Assembly (NCBI RefSeq): GCF_002288925.2
Contig: NW_022098092.1
Location: 497,498-561,497 of the forward strand
Direction: 5' to 3'
DNA from: Delphinapterus leucas
Lineage: Eukaryota; Chordata; Mammalia; Artiodactyla; Monodontidae
Length of the DNA stretch: 64,000 bases
Shown: positions 47,901 through 52,839 of the stretch, piece after piece
How positions within the stretch are numbered: position 1 is the stretch's first letter
Layout: each line of letters opens with the position of its first letter
Notes under the pieces: model-generated
Seen by the model: only the letters and a program-made list of their open reading frames with translations
What the model was told of the DNA's origin: nothing
The model's database searches: none
Position numbers and translations under genes: made by a program

Positions 47901-48574
47901 CACACTTGGAATAAGCACAGAGAGGGGCTGCCATGTCCCATGACCTGACTACCCAGGTGGACAGGGCAGGCATTCGGGCCCTGCCTCAGTGGGGTCCGGT
48001 GGCCTGAGGTGGCAGCTCCCTACACCTGGGGCAGGAGTGTGTAGGGCCCTGACCAGCCCCCCATCCTTGTCACTGAAACCTTCTTCCTTTCCAGGGCCCT
48101 GATGGGCTGCCCGTGCCTGGCTGCTGGCATAAGGTACTTTGCAGGGAAGAGTCTCCAGGGCAGGCTGGGAGGAGTGGGGGGCCCAGGGGGCCTCAGGGCT
48201 GGGTGCCTGCTCCTCCCCACACAGTGACTGAACAGCCAGGTCTCCCCGAGATGACCCTAGATTTGACTCTCCCATCACGTGGCCCCAGGCCCAGGGCTGT
48301 GATCCTAGGTGGTTGTGCACAGACCACCCTCTTGGTCATAAAGGGCTCACTCAGCGCCTGGCCCGGCCAGTGCAAAGCCATCAGCACCCCCTGGGACTTT
48401 GTCCATACCGCCCCCCCTGAGAGGGGGTGGAATCCAGGAGATTGGGGTGAGAGGATTGGGGGCACAGCTGTTCCTGAGGAAATGAGCAGGATGGGGATGT
48501 GCAGACCAGGGGCAGGGCCTCTGGGGCTTCCCAGTCCCCTCCTCACCTTCAGTCTTTCCCTCCTTTTCCAGTGA
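3147..48574 (+). CDS. COL23A1: Collagen alpha-1(XXIII) chain, 3' three quarters (25 coding exons plus stop in exon 26)
   Basis: Joined exons give 408 codons ending in CWHK and a TGA; the 5' exons lie upstream. Collagen XXIII is a type II transmembrane homotrimer whose ectodomain can be shed (family knowledge). Visible order: COL1 Gly-X-Y repeats from the micro-exon to GEQGDT; an NC2 break containing [16 protein letters not shown]2 from GPPGPQ to GEKGDP; an NC3 break [19 protein letters not shown]3; and a C-terminal NC4 with two cysteines (DQPCP and GCWHK). All exons after the first are phase 0 and nearly all start on a Gly codon, as is usual for this family. No stop or frameshift was seen. 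Oddities: Ser at a Gly position in exon 32450 and Arg at one in exon 34077. The ortholog call rests on close residue agreement with my memory of human COL23A1. Other membrane collagens (XIII, XXV) are related but fit the NC2 and C-terminus less well. Confidence 0.96.
3155..4727 (+). other. COL23A1: COL23A1 intron after the micro-exon
   Basis: A 1.57-kb intron. AT-rich blocks around 3780-3870 and just upstream of the acceptor (4690-4720, with several TAAT cores) are the only notable parts. No clear repeat was recognised. Confidence 0.75.
4728..4754 (+). CDS. COL23A1: COL23A1 exon, GQSGRDGYP
   Basis: A 27-nt phase-0 exon encodes three Gly-X-Y triplets in COL1. The acceptor is TTACCACAG and the donor is GTAATT. 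The sequence just upstream is AT-rich rather than strongly pyrimidine-rich. A 19.3-kb intron follows. Confidence 0.93.
5690..5830 (+). repeat. MIR-like fragment
   Basis: The MIR core pattern is visible: a gctgggtgaccttgggg phrase, then a gagctttagtatcctg and ctgtgaaatgggg phrase. Old and diverged. Confidence 0.55.
6560..6745 (+). repeat. MIR-like fragment
   Basis: Degenerate MIR wording: ttgaatcccctcacaagctg, then a tctgtttccttcc segment and later agggaattaagcctgg. Weak but in the expected order. Confidence 0.4.
8511..8741 (-). mobile_element. CHR-type SINE with target-site duplication
   Basis: A poly-T start and a 3' end reading accaccagggaaacc mark a tRNA-derived CHR element on the minus strand. 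The target duplication gctgcatagcatttt is exact at 8511-8525 and 8727-8741. The family is typical of cetaceans. Confidence 0.9.
8847..9109 (-). mobile_element. CHR-type SINE with target-site duplication
   Basis: A second minus-strand CHR copy with a T/G-rich tail at 8863-8900. The target duplication atgattatctcctttg (8847-8862) recurs at 9094-9109 with one mismatch. It is closely similar to the copy 330 bp upstream. Confidence 0.9.
9412..9431 (-). promoter_or_regulatory. CTCF-like motif
   Basis: The reverse complement reads ctaccaccagatggcag, a close match to the CCASNAGRKGGC core. It lies in the large COL23A1 intron. Binding is inferred from the motif only. Confidence 0.45.
10250..10770 (+). 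mobile_element. L2-like LINE fragment
   Basis: The text follows the L2 3' region: a gtgccaggtgctttt phrase, then gaggtgagacttaaatgatg, then caagtgcacaggtcatgagg and the late ccaatgtggct phrase. An old mammalian LINE, non-coding. Confidence 0.6.
11450..11468 (-). promoter_or_regulatory. Weaker CTCF-like motif
   Basis: The reverse complement reads caccacgagggggaccc, one step from the CTCF core (GGA in place of GGC). Confidence 0.3.
11860..12240 (+). mobile_element. L2-like LINE fragment
   Basis: Phrases such as gaggcttcatagaagaggga, ggcattccatgcagcacc and the block near 12150-12200 match the L2 3' pattern in order. Diverged. Confidence 0.45.
12580..12700. promoter_or_regulatory. AT-rich candidate conserved non-coding block
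   Basis: A GC-poor island in GC-rich flanks. It has gctttgat (TCF/LEF-like), several TAAT cores and two copies of attcatctgt. The function is inferred only from motif density. Confidence 0.25.
13721..13738 (-). promoter_or_regulatory. CTCF-like motif
   Basis: The reverse complement reads agcaccagagggcact, a good fit to the CTCF core. It has the same orientation as the motif at 9412. Confidence 0.45.
13795..14130. mobile_element. L2-like LINE fragment
   Basis: Contains the familiar caacaaatatttactgtg and gggatacaattagtgag phrases, followed by gtggaggctgtgattg, as in L2 3' ends. Confidence 0.45.
15577..15984 (+). mobile_element. CHR-1-like SINE with purine-rich tail
   Basis: A full-length + strand element starts gggacttccctggtgg and runs through the repeated ccacaactactgagcc segment to acccaacgcagcc. 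A GGAA/GGGA tail follows. The flanking agagaagctgg (before) and agagaagctag (after) look like the target duplication. Confidence 0.88.
15897..15959 (+). repeat. (GGAA)n/(GGGA)n microsatellite
   Basis: Simple purine repeat that grew at the tail of the SINE. Confidence 0.85.
17710..17870. promoter_or_regulatory. Candidate enhancer-like block with paired TGTCAGC / TAATTAC motifs
   Basis: TGTCAGC followed by TAATTAC occurs twice, near 17729/17745 and near 17839/17848, with further TAAT cores between. TGTCA suits TALE homeodomains and TAATTA suits paired or Antp-type homeodomains. Activity is inferred, not shown. Confidence 0.3.
20955..21690 (-). mobile_element. L1 3' end, antisense
   Basis: Reads as the reverse complement of a mammalian L1 3' region, with phrases such as ttagcataatgcacctcaag, gaataaataccctgaagtgg and ccatactgttttcc in order. 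A TG microsatellite interrupts it at 21362-21395. No intact reading frame. Confidence 0.8.
21362..21395 (+). repeat. (GT)17 microsatellite
   Basis: Pure dinucleotide run inside the antisense L1. Confidence 0.95.
22075..22200 (+). repeat. MIR-like fragment
   Basis: MIR core wording: ctgggcctcagtttcctcc, tctgtaagatgggtg, followed by a gtgattcag segment. Confidence 0.55.
22634..22727 (+). repeat. Perfect 47-bp tandem duplication
   Basis: The unit beginning agaagcacttaggagacc and ending ggtttcctgcc occurs twice back to back at 22634-22680 and 22681-22727 with no difference. It is intronic. Confidence 0.97.
22891..22936. repeat. Inverted repeat (about 19-bp arms, 8-nt loop)
   Basis: The left arm tggattcctctacacc (22894-22909) pairs with ggtatagaggaatcca (22918-22933) with one mismatch. 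Extension outward by three bases adds one more mismatch. Confidence 0.85.
23130..23487 (-). mobile_element. MaLR-type LTR (MLT1/MST-like), antisense
   Basis: Phrases such as agttctggaggctgggaagt, gagagctctctggggtcc, catgacctaatcacttccc and ttcaacatatgaatttggg are the reverse complement of MaLR LTR text. It is a solo LTR-like piece with no coding part. Confidence 0.75.
24018..24066 (+). repeat. COL23A1: (CT)n microsatellite forming a splice-acceptor pyrimidine tract
   Basis: A nearly pure CT run with two CA steps ends 9 nt before the acceptor of the exon at 24076. It supplies most of that exon's polypyrimidine tract. Confidence 0.93.
24076..24102 (+). CDS. COL23A1: COL23A1 exon, GPLGLDGKP
   Basis: A 27-nt phase-0 COL1 exon with acceptor TTTTCCAG and donor GTAAGT. 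Its polypyrimidine tract is a CT microsatellite at 24018-24066 (separate entry). Confidence 0.95.
24103..25528 (+). other. COL23A1: COL23A1 intron with degenerate tetranucleotide array
   Basis: The central part (about 24590-24840) is an imperfect (GATG)n-type array; the rest shows no repeat I can name. Confidence 0.75.
24590..24840 (+). repeat. Degenerate (ATGG/GATG)n array
   Basis: Irregular runs of gatggatgg, gaaggaagg and gaatgaatg. Confidence 0.85.
25529..25555 (+). CDS. COL23A1: COL23A1 exon, GLPGPKGEK
   Basis: A 27-nt phase-0 COL1 exon with acceptor TTCTCCAG and donor GTAAGT. It carries Lys residues at Y positions, which are potential hydroxylysines. Confidence 0.96.
25600..25775 (+). 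repeat. MIR element
   Basis: Clear MIR order: caaaccccagctccagagtg, gtgaccttgggcaagttac, ttcctcatctgtgaagtggg and then ggttacaaggctta. Confidence 0.75.
26158..26187 (+). repeat. GGGCA/GGGCT pentamer repeat
   Basis: About six tandem pentamers. Confidence 0.8.
26255..26425 (+). repeat. MIR element
   Basis: Reads gttcagagcctcaggtttgc, then tgtggcctttggcaagtta and ctcagtttctccatctg. Confidence 0.7.
26550..26670 (-). mobile_element. Short MaLR-like LTR fragment
   Basis: The ctgctacatagcatactgcc and acttggtgacttaaaacag phrases resemble the end of a MaLR LTR in antisense. Confidence 0.4.
26675..26885 (+). repeat. MIR element, well preserved
   Basis: Near full length: gctagctgtgtgaccttgag, aagttacttagcctctctg, tgcctcagtttcctcat and the 3' part with gcactgagcacagagtaaat. 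It lies just upstream of the exon at 26919. Confidence 0.8.
26919..26945 (+). CDS. COL23A1: COL23A1 exon, GAPGDFGPR
   Basis: A 27-nt phase-0 COL1 exon with acceptor GTTCCTAG and donor GTAAGA. Confidence 0.95.
27300..27460 (+). repeat. MIR element
   Basis: Contains ttcagctctgccacttacca, gctgagtgacctggagtgag and gagactcagtttctccaac in order. Confidence 0.7.
28755..28935 (+). repeat. MIR element
   Basis: Contains tagctctgtaaccttgggt and ctccatctgtaaaatggga, followed by ggttaggtgagataac and cttgggcacacagcagg. Confidence 0.65.
29209..29880 (-). mobile_element. Old L1 3' region, antisense
   Basis: A T-run at 29209-29228 is followed by antisense L1 text (for example ggcaaccactaatctgtg, gagcagtattccatgacatg and aaggacatttggattg). 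No intact reading frame. Confidence 0.75.
30290..30406 (+). CDS. COL23A1: COL23A1 exon, 13 Gly-X-Y triplets
   Basis: A 117-nt phase-0 exon, the longest collagen exon here. It runs from [10 protein letters not shown] through [10 protein letters not shown] to GPRGAPGPV without a break in the repeat. Acceptor CTCTTCCAG, donor GTAAGA. It is followed by an unusual G-poor intronic tract. Confidence 0.97.
30407..31276 (+). other. COL23A1: COL23A1 intron with strand-asymmetric C-rich tract
   Basis: About 30430-30775 is a G-depleted array of degenerate aaccctgaccct-like words. A pyrimidine-rich TC block follows at about 30795-30895. Confidence 0.8.
30430..30775 (+). repeat. Degenerate CCCTAA-like G-poor array
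   Basis: Words such as ccctgatcctag, ccctagccctatccc, gaccctaactctcaccc and gaccctgaccctaacc recur irregularly. The strand has very few G. It resembles an eroded telomere-type or expanded simple repeat. Confidence 0.6.
31277..31312 (+). CDS. COL23A1: COL23A1 exon, [12 protein letters not shown]
   Basis: A 36-nt phase-0 COL1 exon with acceptor CCTCAG and donor GTCAGT. Confidence 0.94.
31729..31755 (+). CDS. COL23A1: COL23A1 exon, GLSGPPGPK
   Basis: A 27-nt phase-0 COL1 exon with acceptor CATTCCAG and donor GTAAGT. Confidence 0.95.
31850..31990 (+). repeat. MIR element
   Basis: Contains ttctgtaaccttaggcaag, tgacttcatctctctgttcc and gtttactcatctgtcaaatg, then gttgtgaggatcg. Confidence 0.75.
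32450..32476 (+). CDS. COL23A1: COL23A1 exon, GEPSVPGKK (Gly-position Ser)
   Basis: A 27-nt phase-0 exon with acceptor CCCCTGCAG and donor GTGGGG. The middle triplet reads Ser-Val-Pro, so Ser (AGT) replaces the obligate Gly (GGT would be one base away). My memory of the human protein has Gly here. This is either a lineage change or a tolerated imperfection of COL1. Confidence 0.93.
32617..32652 (+). repeat. (TTCA)n microsatellite
   Basis: Tandem cattcattcattcatt then cactcactc. Confidence 0.85.
33479..33532 (+). CDS. COL23A1: COL23A1 exon, [10 protein letters not shown]...GPSGPK
   Basis: A 54-nt phase-0 exon of six uninterrupted triplets. Acceptor CTCCTCAG, donor GTAGGT. As I recall, the human protein has a Ser at the third Gly position here (GTPSQPG); this sequence has Gly. 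Confidence 0.95.
34077..34139 (+). CDS. COL23A1: COL23A1 exon, [21 protein letters not shown] (Gly-position Arg)
   Basis: A 63-nt phase-0 exon of seven triplets. Acceptor GTTGCAG, donor GTGACA. The sixth triplet is Arg-Ala-Leu: AGA stands where Gly (GGA) is expected, breaking the repeat with a bulky charged residue. Human has Gly here as far as I remember. Confidence 0.94.
34542..34586 (+). CDS. COL23A1: COL23A1 exon, [15 protein letters not shown]
   Basis: A 45-nt phase-0 COL1 exon with acceptor TCTCCACAG and donor GTAAGC. Confidence 0.95.
34587..36013 (+). other. COL23A1: COL23A1 intron (1.4 kb)
   Basis: A T-run at 34723-34738 opens a block that may be an old antisense L1 piece (34690-35040, weak). 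A GT/CA-rich stretch follows near 35395-35470. The rest is unremarkable. Confidence 0.6.
36014..36091 (+). CDS. COL23A1: COL23A1 exon, end of COL1 and NC2 domain
   Basis: A 78-nt phase-0 exon. Four Gly-led triplets ([12 protein letters not shown]) are followed by the non-collagenous NC2 stretch [14 protein letters not shown]. Acceptor CTGCCTCAG. The donor is ATG|GTAGTG, a poor U1 match with mismatches at -2, +4, +5 and +6. The last codon is Met (ATG) where I recall Lys (AAG) in human. Confidence 0.94.
36092..38137 (+). other. COL23A1: COL23A1 intron (2.0 kb) with an L1 3' end
   Basis: Holds an L1 3' end at 37025-37540 and a possible L2 trace near 37800-37960. Nothing coding was seen. Confidence 0.75.
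37025..37540 (+). mobile_element. L1 3' end, sense
   Basis: Text such as tcatcaacagatgaatggat, caacatggatggacttggag, ttatatgtggaatctaaaaa and gtggttaccagtggggag is the L1 3' region, 5'-truncated. A TA/CA microsatellite lies at 37065-37095. Confidence 0.85.
38138..38191 (+). CDS. COL23A1: COL23A1 exon, [18 protein letters not shown]
   Basis: A 54-nt phase-0 exon that opens COL2. Acceptor CACACAG, donor GTTAGT. Confidence 0.96.
38500..38680 (+). repeat. MIR element
   Basis: Contains ctttgaaatcaggcagggtc, tggcctggagcctcagctt, caaatctgtaacc and then gtgcctggcactgtg. Confidence 0.55.
38820..38864 (+). CDS. COL23A1: COL23A1 exon, [15 protein letters not shown]
   Basis: A 45-nt phase-0 COL2 exon with acceptor CCCTTCCAG. 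The donor GTCTCT is weak at +3 to +5. A (GT)19 microsatellite begins about 50 nt downstream. Confidence 0.94.
38916..38953 (+). repeat. (GT)19 microsatellite
   Basis: Pure dinucleotide run beginning 51 nt after the weak donor of the exon at 38820. Confidence 0.95.
38975..39190 (+). repeat. MIR element
   Basis: Contains ctctggagcctgtgtgcaaa, cctggttctgcccgtagacc, ccttagttcctcacccacag and a 3' part with gagggttaaataactgtg. Confidence 0.7.
39727..39816 (+). CDS. COL23A1: COL23A1 exon, ten COL2 triplets
   Basis: A 90-nt phase-0 exon running from [10 protein letters not shown] to GEMGLSGLP. Acceptor TTTTCAG, donor GTATGT. The triplets are uninterrupted. Confidence 0.97.
40080..40198 (+). repeat. 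MIR element (5' part, interrupted by L1)
   Basis: Contains ttctgctccatctcttactg, acaagtgacctaacctcccc and gggcctcagtttcctcag. The L1 at 40199 inserted into it, and MIR-like text resumes at 40704. Confidence 0.8.
40185..40717 (+). mobile_element. 5'-truncated cetacean L1 3' end with target-site duplication
   Basis: About 500 bp of L1 3' UTR on the + strand, ending agcaattatactccaataaa. The target duplication taaaatgggggtga is exact at 40185-40198 and 40704-40717. It inserted into a MIR. Confidence 0.92.
41123..41185 (+). CDS. COL23A1: COL23A1 exon, end of COL2 and start of NC3
   Basis: A 63-nt phase-0 exon. Triplets [12 protein letters not shown] lead into the non-collagenous ASDDLQESL. Acceptor ATCCTGCAG, donor GTAAGG. 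Confidence 0.95.
41486..41542 (+). CDS. COL23A1: COL23A1 exon, end of NC3 and start of COL3
   Basis: A 57-nt phase-0 exon and the only one starting on Ala instead of Gly. AQIIVEP closes NC3, and [12 protein letters not shown] opens COL3. Acceptor CTTCCTAG, donor GTAAGA. Confidence 0.95.
41807..41833 (+). CDS. COL23A1: COL23A1 exon, GLQGIQGPK
   Basis: A 27-nt phase-0 COL3 exon with acceptor CCTCCAG and donor GTGAGT. Confidence 0.95.
42390..42545 (+). repeat. MIR element
   Basis: Contains agccctgccactccctggct, ggccctctctgtccctctg and tttcctcatctgtgaaatgg. Confidence 0.65.
42745..42807 (+). CDS. COL23A1: COL23A1 exon, seven COL3 triplets
   Basis: A 63-nt phase-0 exon running from [10 protein letters not shown] to GERGPSGLP. 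Acceptor GCTTCCAG, donor GTGAGT. The intron to the next exon is only 84 nt. Confidence 0.96.
42892..42945 (+). CDS. COL23A1: COL23A1 exon, [18 protein letters not shown]
   Basis: A 54-nt phase-0 COL3 exon with acceptor TTCCACCCAG and donor GTAACA. Confidence 0.95.
43137..43163 (+). CDS. COL23A1: COL23A1 exon, GRPGEPGLD
   Basis: A 27-nt phase-0 COL3 exon with acceptor TCTTCTCAG and donor GTAAGT. Confidence 0.95.
43354..43560 (+). repeat. Degenerate (GGAT/GATG)n array
   Basis: Opens with five perfect ATGG units, then decays into gatggatgtaaatgaatg-like units. Confidence 0.9.
44640..45090 (-). mobile_element. Possible LTR-like repeat, antisense
   Basis: Looks like an interspersed repeat with ggcttttattgg reading as a reverse polyadenylation region. 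The family is not recognised. Confidence 0.3.
45725..45778 (+). CDS. COL23A1: COL23A1 exon, [18 protein letters not shown]
   Basis: A 54-nt phase-0 COL3 exon with acceptor TTTTGTCAG and donor GTGAGG. The triplet Ser-Glu-Arg is a break that I also recall in human, so it is probably ancestral. The donor region is repeated twice just downstream (separate entry). Confidence 0.95.
45769..45827 (+). repeat. COL23A1: Three tandem copies of the donor-site sequence
   Basis: Words tggagagaaggtgaggg (45769), tggagagaaagtgaggg (45789) and tggagagaaggtggggg (45811) lie 20-22 bp apart. The first spans the real exon/intron border. The purine-rich tract continues to about 45945. Confidence 0.85.
46072..46158 (+). 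CDS. COL23A1: COL23A1 exon, end of COL3 and start of NC4
   Basis: An 87-nt phase-0 exon. Basic triplets [19 protein letters not shown] and GPPG are followed by LDQPCPV, with the first NC4 cysteine. Acceptor CTTGCACAG, donor GTACGT. Confidence 0.96.
46159..48094 (+). other. COL23A1: COL23A1 intron (1.9 kb)
   Basis: GC-rich unique sequence with a weak MIR trace near 46860-46950. Nothing else was recognised. Confidence 0.7.
48095..48133 (+). CDS. COL23A1: COL23A1 last coding exon, [13 protein letters not shown]
   Basis: A 39-nt phase-0 exon holding the C-terminal NC4 residues and the second cysteine. Acceptor CTTTCCAG, donor GTACTT. The final Lys codon is followed after splicing by TGA in the next exon. 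Confidence 0.96.
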
Positions 48575-49636
48575 CCCCAAGCACGCATCTCACAACCTGT
48601 ACAGATCCGTGTGGACATTTTTAATTTTTGTAAAAACAAAACAGTAATATATTGATCTTTTCACGGGATGCACCACCATACCTGTGGCCTTTTGACATTT
48701 GAGAGTGTGCCCAGCCCAGCCCCAGAATGATCAGCACGTGAAGCTGCCAGGAAAGTGGACAGGCCCATTGGGGGCAATGTGTACTTGAGGGGCACCCTCA
48801 GGACTTGGCTTTCCCGGGAAGGAGATGAAGGTGAAAGTGCCTGGCTCAGGAGAGGCTGCAAAGATGTCAGGTTGGGCCTTCAGTCACCTGATTAGCAGAG
48901 ACTCTGGCTGTCCCACTGCCCTGCAAGAGCCTGCCCTCTGAAGCTCTGGAGCCCAGGATCCACACCATCCAAAAAGGCTCAGGGCATGAATGGCAAATGC
49001 AGCTGCTCCTGGCCTCTCTGGCCTCTGCACTCAGCCACAGCCAACTGACACGACTCCCACCCACCACTTGTAGCTGGACACGGGGAGCTGTGGGAAGCAC
49101 CCTAAGGGGTTGAGCCCCCGCCAAGTTCCGTAGGCCTCAGGAACCAGCCTGCCTTCCGTGAGAACAAGTGTCCTCTGGCCGGGAGTGGAAGCCAAGCGCT
49201 GTGATAACTACCACATGGACCCAGCAGCAGGGAGCCCTATGATCCCCAGATGTGGAGGTCCCAGGCTGGAATGTCTGTTGTTCTTGTCTCTCCACCACCC
49301 ACAGCAGGGACCTGATGGGACTTTGCCAGCCTGAGGAGATGGACCTCAAGCTCAGAGTTGGGGTCTCACTGACCCCAAGGCTTCCACCCAGGGGAACTCT
49401 GGTCAGCCTGCCAAAAATGAGTCCTCCGAGTGAGCTATGCAAATGAAGAGAGCCTCGGGGCTGCTCCCAGGCCTGCCTAAGTAGGGCACCTATGCCCTGA
49501 GCCAGTGATGCTCTGAGAAGAGGCTTCCCCACCTCTGACAAGGGTTCCCGGCCACCAGCTCCAGCCCAACCACTTGCCTCCCCTCTCTGTGTAGATGGAA
49601 ATTGTTGCATGAAATAAACAACAAATGTGTGTCTTG
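48572..49636 (+). other. COL23A1: COL23A1 terminal exon: stop codon and 3' UTR
   Basis: The acceptor CCTTTTCCAG is followed at once by TGA, so the last exon contributes only the stop codon and about 1.06 kb of 3' UTR. It ends near an AATAAA at 49613-49618, with a GT-rich element (TGTGTGTCTTGGGT) just downstream. The exact cleavage position is my estimate. No repeat was recognised inside the UTR. Confidence 0.85.
49613..49618 (+). terminator. COL23A1: COL23A1 polyadenylation signal AATAAA
   Basis: A canonical hexamer at the end of the 3' UTR, followed within 10-30 nt by a GT-rich downstream element. Confidence 0.8.
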
Positions 49637-49945
49637 GGTATGCCTGTCCTTGCAGACTGCCCCTAGCACCATACCTAGGTGAGGTTTCAGCCTGGCTTTT
49701 GCTGGGTGGGGAGGGATAAGGGAACTCTCCTTGGGCCAGAGCCACCCCAGAAACCAGAGGAAGTAGTTCAGCCTCACAGCAAAGATGGGGTTTAGAGTTA
49801 GGAAGACACAGACTCAAGGCCTAGCCCTGCTACATACCAGCTGAGCCTTCTGTGCAGTCACCCATGTCAGTGAGCCCCTGTGTTTCCTCTGATCTCATGA
49901 CCCGTGACTGCTGCATAACAAATCACCCTAAAATTTGTTGCCTTA

Positions 49946-50198
49946 AAACAATGATCCTTGGAACCTAGAAAAATGGTACAGATGAACCAGTTTGCAGGGC
50001 AGAAATAGAGACACAGCTGTAGAGAACAAACGTATGGACGCCAAGGGGGGAAAGTGGGGGGAGGATGAATTGGGAGATTGGGATTGACATGTATACACTA
50101 ATATGTATAAAATGGATAACTAATAAGAACCTGCTGTATAAAAAAATAAATTAACATTTAAAAAGAAAAGACAAACAAACAAAAAAACAGTGATCCTT
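49946..50198 (+). mobile_element. 5'-truncated L1 3' end
   Basis: About 225 bp of L1 3' UTR from tagaaaaatggtacagatg to a poly-A with taaattaacatttaaaaag. It is flanked by aaacaatgatcctt (49946-49959) and aaacagtgatcctt (50185-50198). Confidence 0.82.
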
Positions 50199-50329
50199 GG
50201 GAATTCCCTGGCAGTCCAGTCATTAGGACTCGGCACTTTCACTGCAGGGGCCCAGGTTCAATCCCTGGTCAGGGAATTAAGATCCCGTAAGCCACGCGGC
50301 ATGGCCAAGCAAACGAAACAATGATCCTT
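50185..50329 (+). mobile_element. tRNA-derived CHR-family SINE (short form)
   Basis: Starts ggaattccctggcagtcc, contains ggttcaatccctggtcag and ends gccaagcaaacg. It is flanked by copies of the same 14-bp target word at 50185-50198 and 50316-50329. Confidence 0.85.
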
Positions 50330-51580
50330 CCTGTTTCTCTCTTACAGTTCTGGGGGTAATGGGCTCAGTTGGGCGGTTGTCACTCAAGCTTTCCCACACC
50401 TGGCAGTTGATGTTGTCTGTCCTCTGGGACCTCAGATAGCCAGAACACCTCTCTGTGTGGTCTGGGCTTCCTCAGAAGGAAGCTACTGGATTCACAGGGT
50501 GAATGTCACAGGTGGACCAGGTGGAAGCTGTGTCACCTTTTACAGCCAAGCCTCAGAAGTCATATGGTGTTACTTCCTGCCAGAATCAGAGGTTCACCCT
50601 AATTTAAGGGAAAATTTTCGACATCATATTTTAAGGAGAAAATGGAATAGGAGATGGACAGCCATCTTAGAAAATTCAACCTGCCACGTCATCTGTACAA
50701 TGGGACAGCAGTGCTTACCATGCTGACTGTGGTTTAGTGAGAATACACGAAGAACCTAGGACAGGTCAAGCACTCGGAAACGACCATGGTTGTAAGTTCC
50801 CTCTCTCCTCCTGACCCCAAGCCCAAGCAAGGGCCACAGGGGTGTAGACAAGAAGGGGCCTGCAGTGATGGTGTCTCAGCCTTCTCCCTCCAAGAACTGA
50901 GGCCTAAGGAGGCCACAGTATGGGTAGTCCCCCCAGACACTGCTACGTGGCCTCCTCACTAACAAAACAGGCCCAGCCACACACTGGCTAAGGAGAAAGA
51001 ATAGGTCAAGTCTCCACCTCTGTTTCCCTCAGTTGCTGGCAATAAATGGCAGGCCATGCTGCTCAGCCAGTCACATGGGTCACCAGAGAAGTCAGTAGTA
51101 TGAAAAGGAACAGAAACACAGAGGGGCTGTGATGACTGATGGAGACCAGTGGACATCCAGGTGTCCTTTGGAGCTCCAGCATCACCGCACAAATCTACTG
51201 CACTCTGCAATTTGTAATTTGCTCCTTCCTCCACCCAGGTAACTCACTGGATCCCCTCACCAGCCCTGTAAAGGGCCTATGTGGTTGGTGTCACTATTTC
51301 CATCTTACATATGGGGAAAGTGAGGCTCCAAGGGGTTAGTCCCCTGTTCAAGGATGCATGGTAGCAGGCTTGGGACAGAACCTAGGCTCTTGGATGTCCT
51401 CCAATTTATCTTTCCCAAATTGCTTGGCAAAGCACGGAGTCTGTGGGTAGCACCATGATGCTGGGTGACTGGCGAGCACAACCTCATGAGGGTAGAAGCC
51501 ACGTGTTCCCCCTTCCCCAGATACCCAAGGCGGTCCCTTTCCTGCTCCTTTGGGCAGGACAGGGCCATTCATGGCCCATT

Positions 51581-51599
51581 GCTGCCCCCTTGTGGCCTC
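51581..51599 (-). promoter_or_regulatory. Strong CTCF-like motif between the two genes
   Basis: The reverse complement reads ggccacaagggggcagc, a close match to the CTCF core. It lies between the COL23A1 poly(A) site and the PHYKPL promoter. Confidence 0.5.
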
Positions 51600-52566
51600 A
51601 TGCTGTGTATTCTCAGGTCTGTAAACTTCAAAATTTAGTCTGCAGAGTCCTCCAAGAGCTTGGGGTGGGGGCAAGAGACTATAGAAGAGTGACTTGCTAA
51701 GGTCCCAGCTGAGACACAGGGGAGCACCCTGCCTCACAGCTGAGCCTTAAGGACTGAGGGCCTCACGTCCCCCTGCCAAGGGCAGCTATGCCTCAAACTA
51801 CCCCTTTCAAAAGCAAAGGAAGCACATTTATGGAGCCCCACTGTGTGCCATGGCATCTAAACTAATCACAAGGATGACTGTTCCCCTTTTGCAGATGAAG
51901 CTGAGGCCAGAGAGGAGTGAGCTTACCCAGGTCTCCTTTCTCCCAATCCCTAGGATGCTACTAGAAATTCATGGAATGCTTTTGATTGCCACAATGATTG
52001 GGGGACACTCCTGGCATTAGTGAGTAGGGCCAGGGACATCAAACATCTTAAATGCATGGGACGGTCCTGCCCAATGATGAACCATCTCACTGAGAATGCC
52101 AATGCTGCCTGCATTGAGAAACGACGTGCCCTGGCTTCAAATCTTGACTCAGCCACTTCCTCTCTTCCCCTGCCCTCTTGGCCTCCGATGGTACCTCAAA
52201 GGTCGGGCATGAGATAATGGACAGAGGAGTGCTTAGCACAGAGCCAGAGGAAAGAAAGACTGGGCTTCTCTGAGCAGGAAGAAGGGGAAGCTTCCTGGTG
52301 TTGTCCTGCCCCTATTGTAGATACTCTTGGCCCAGTAAACGGCCCAGCCTGGTCTGACCTCCAACCTCCTGACTCTGGACATCCCAGGAGTGGGTGAGAT
52401 ATGAGCCGGGCCTGACTGCGGCCTTCTTACCCTCTACCCTAAAGCAGGAAAAGTCCTTGAGCCAACCTGACTTTTCTGAGCTGCCTGGGCCACAAGACAG
52501 GCTTGTGTTTGGGCTCAAGACAGGGCCAAAGATGGGCCCCACAGAGAGCTCTCAGACTCCCTCTGC

Positions 52567-52592
52567 CACACACACACACACACACACACACA
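52567..52592 (+). repeat. (CA)13 microsatellite
   Basis: Pure dinucleotide run. Confidence 0.95.
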
Positions 52593-52839
52593 AAAGCATG
52601 CACATTACATTAAAAGCTGGAACTGCAGGATGTACAGACACCTATTTGTCTCTCTACCAAAGAGGAGGAGCAGATCCACTGAGAAAACCAGTGACCTCCC
52701 ACTCACATTTCACATGCAGGGAGGGGGGCTTGACCCTCAGAAAAAATGTGCAGGCCACAAGCAACCTCTCTTGGTTAATTTGGGAGGAATTTTTTTCATG
52801 AATCAAGGTTCAATTCAGCTTTACAATTAAAAGAAAGAA

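Larger units (their letters stand above)
49905..50620 (-). mobile_element. MaLR-like LTR interrupted by L1 and SINE
   Basis: Outer text (ctgcataacaaatcacccta before; cttacagttctgggggtaat, ctggcagttgatgttg and later phrases after) resembles an antisense MaLR-type LTR. The 49960-50315 block is a later insertion. Confidence 0.5.
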
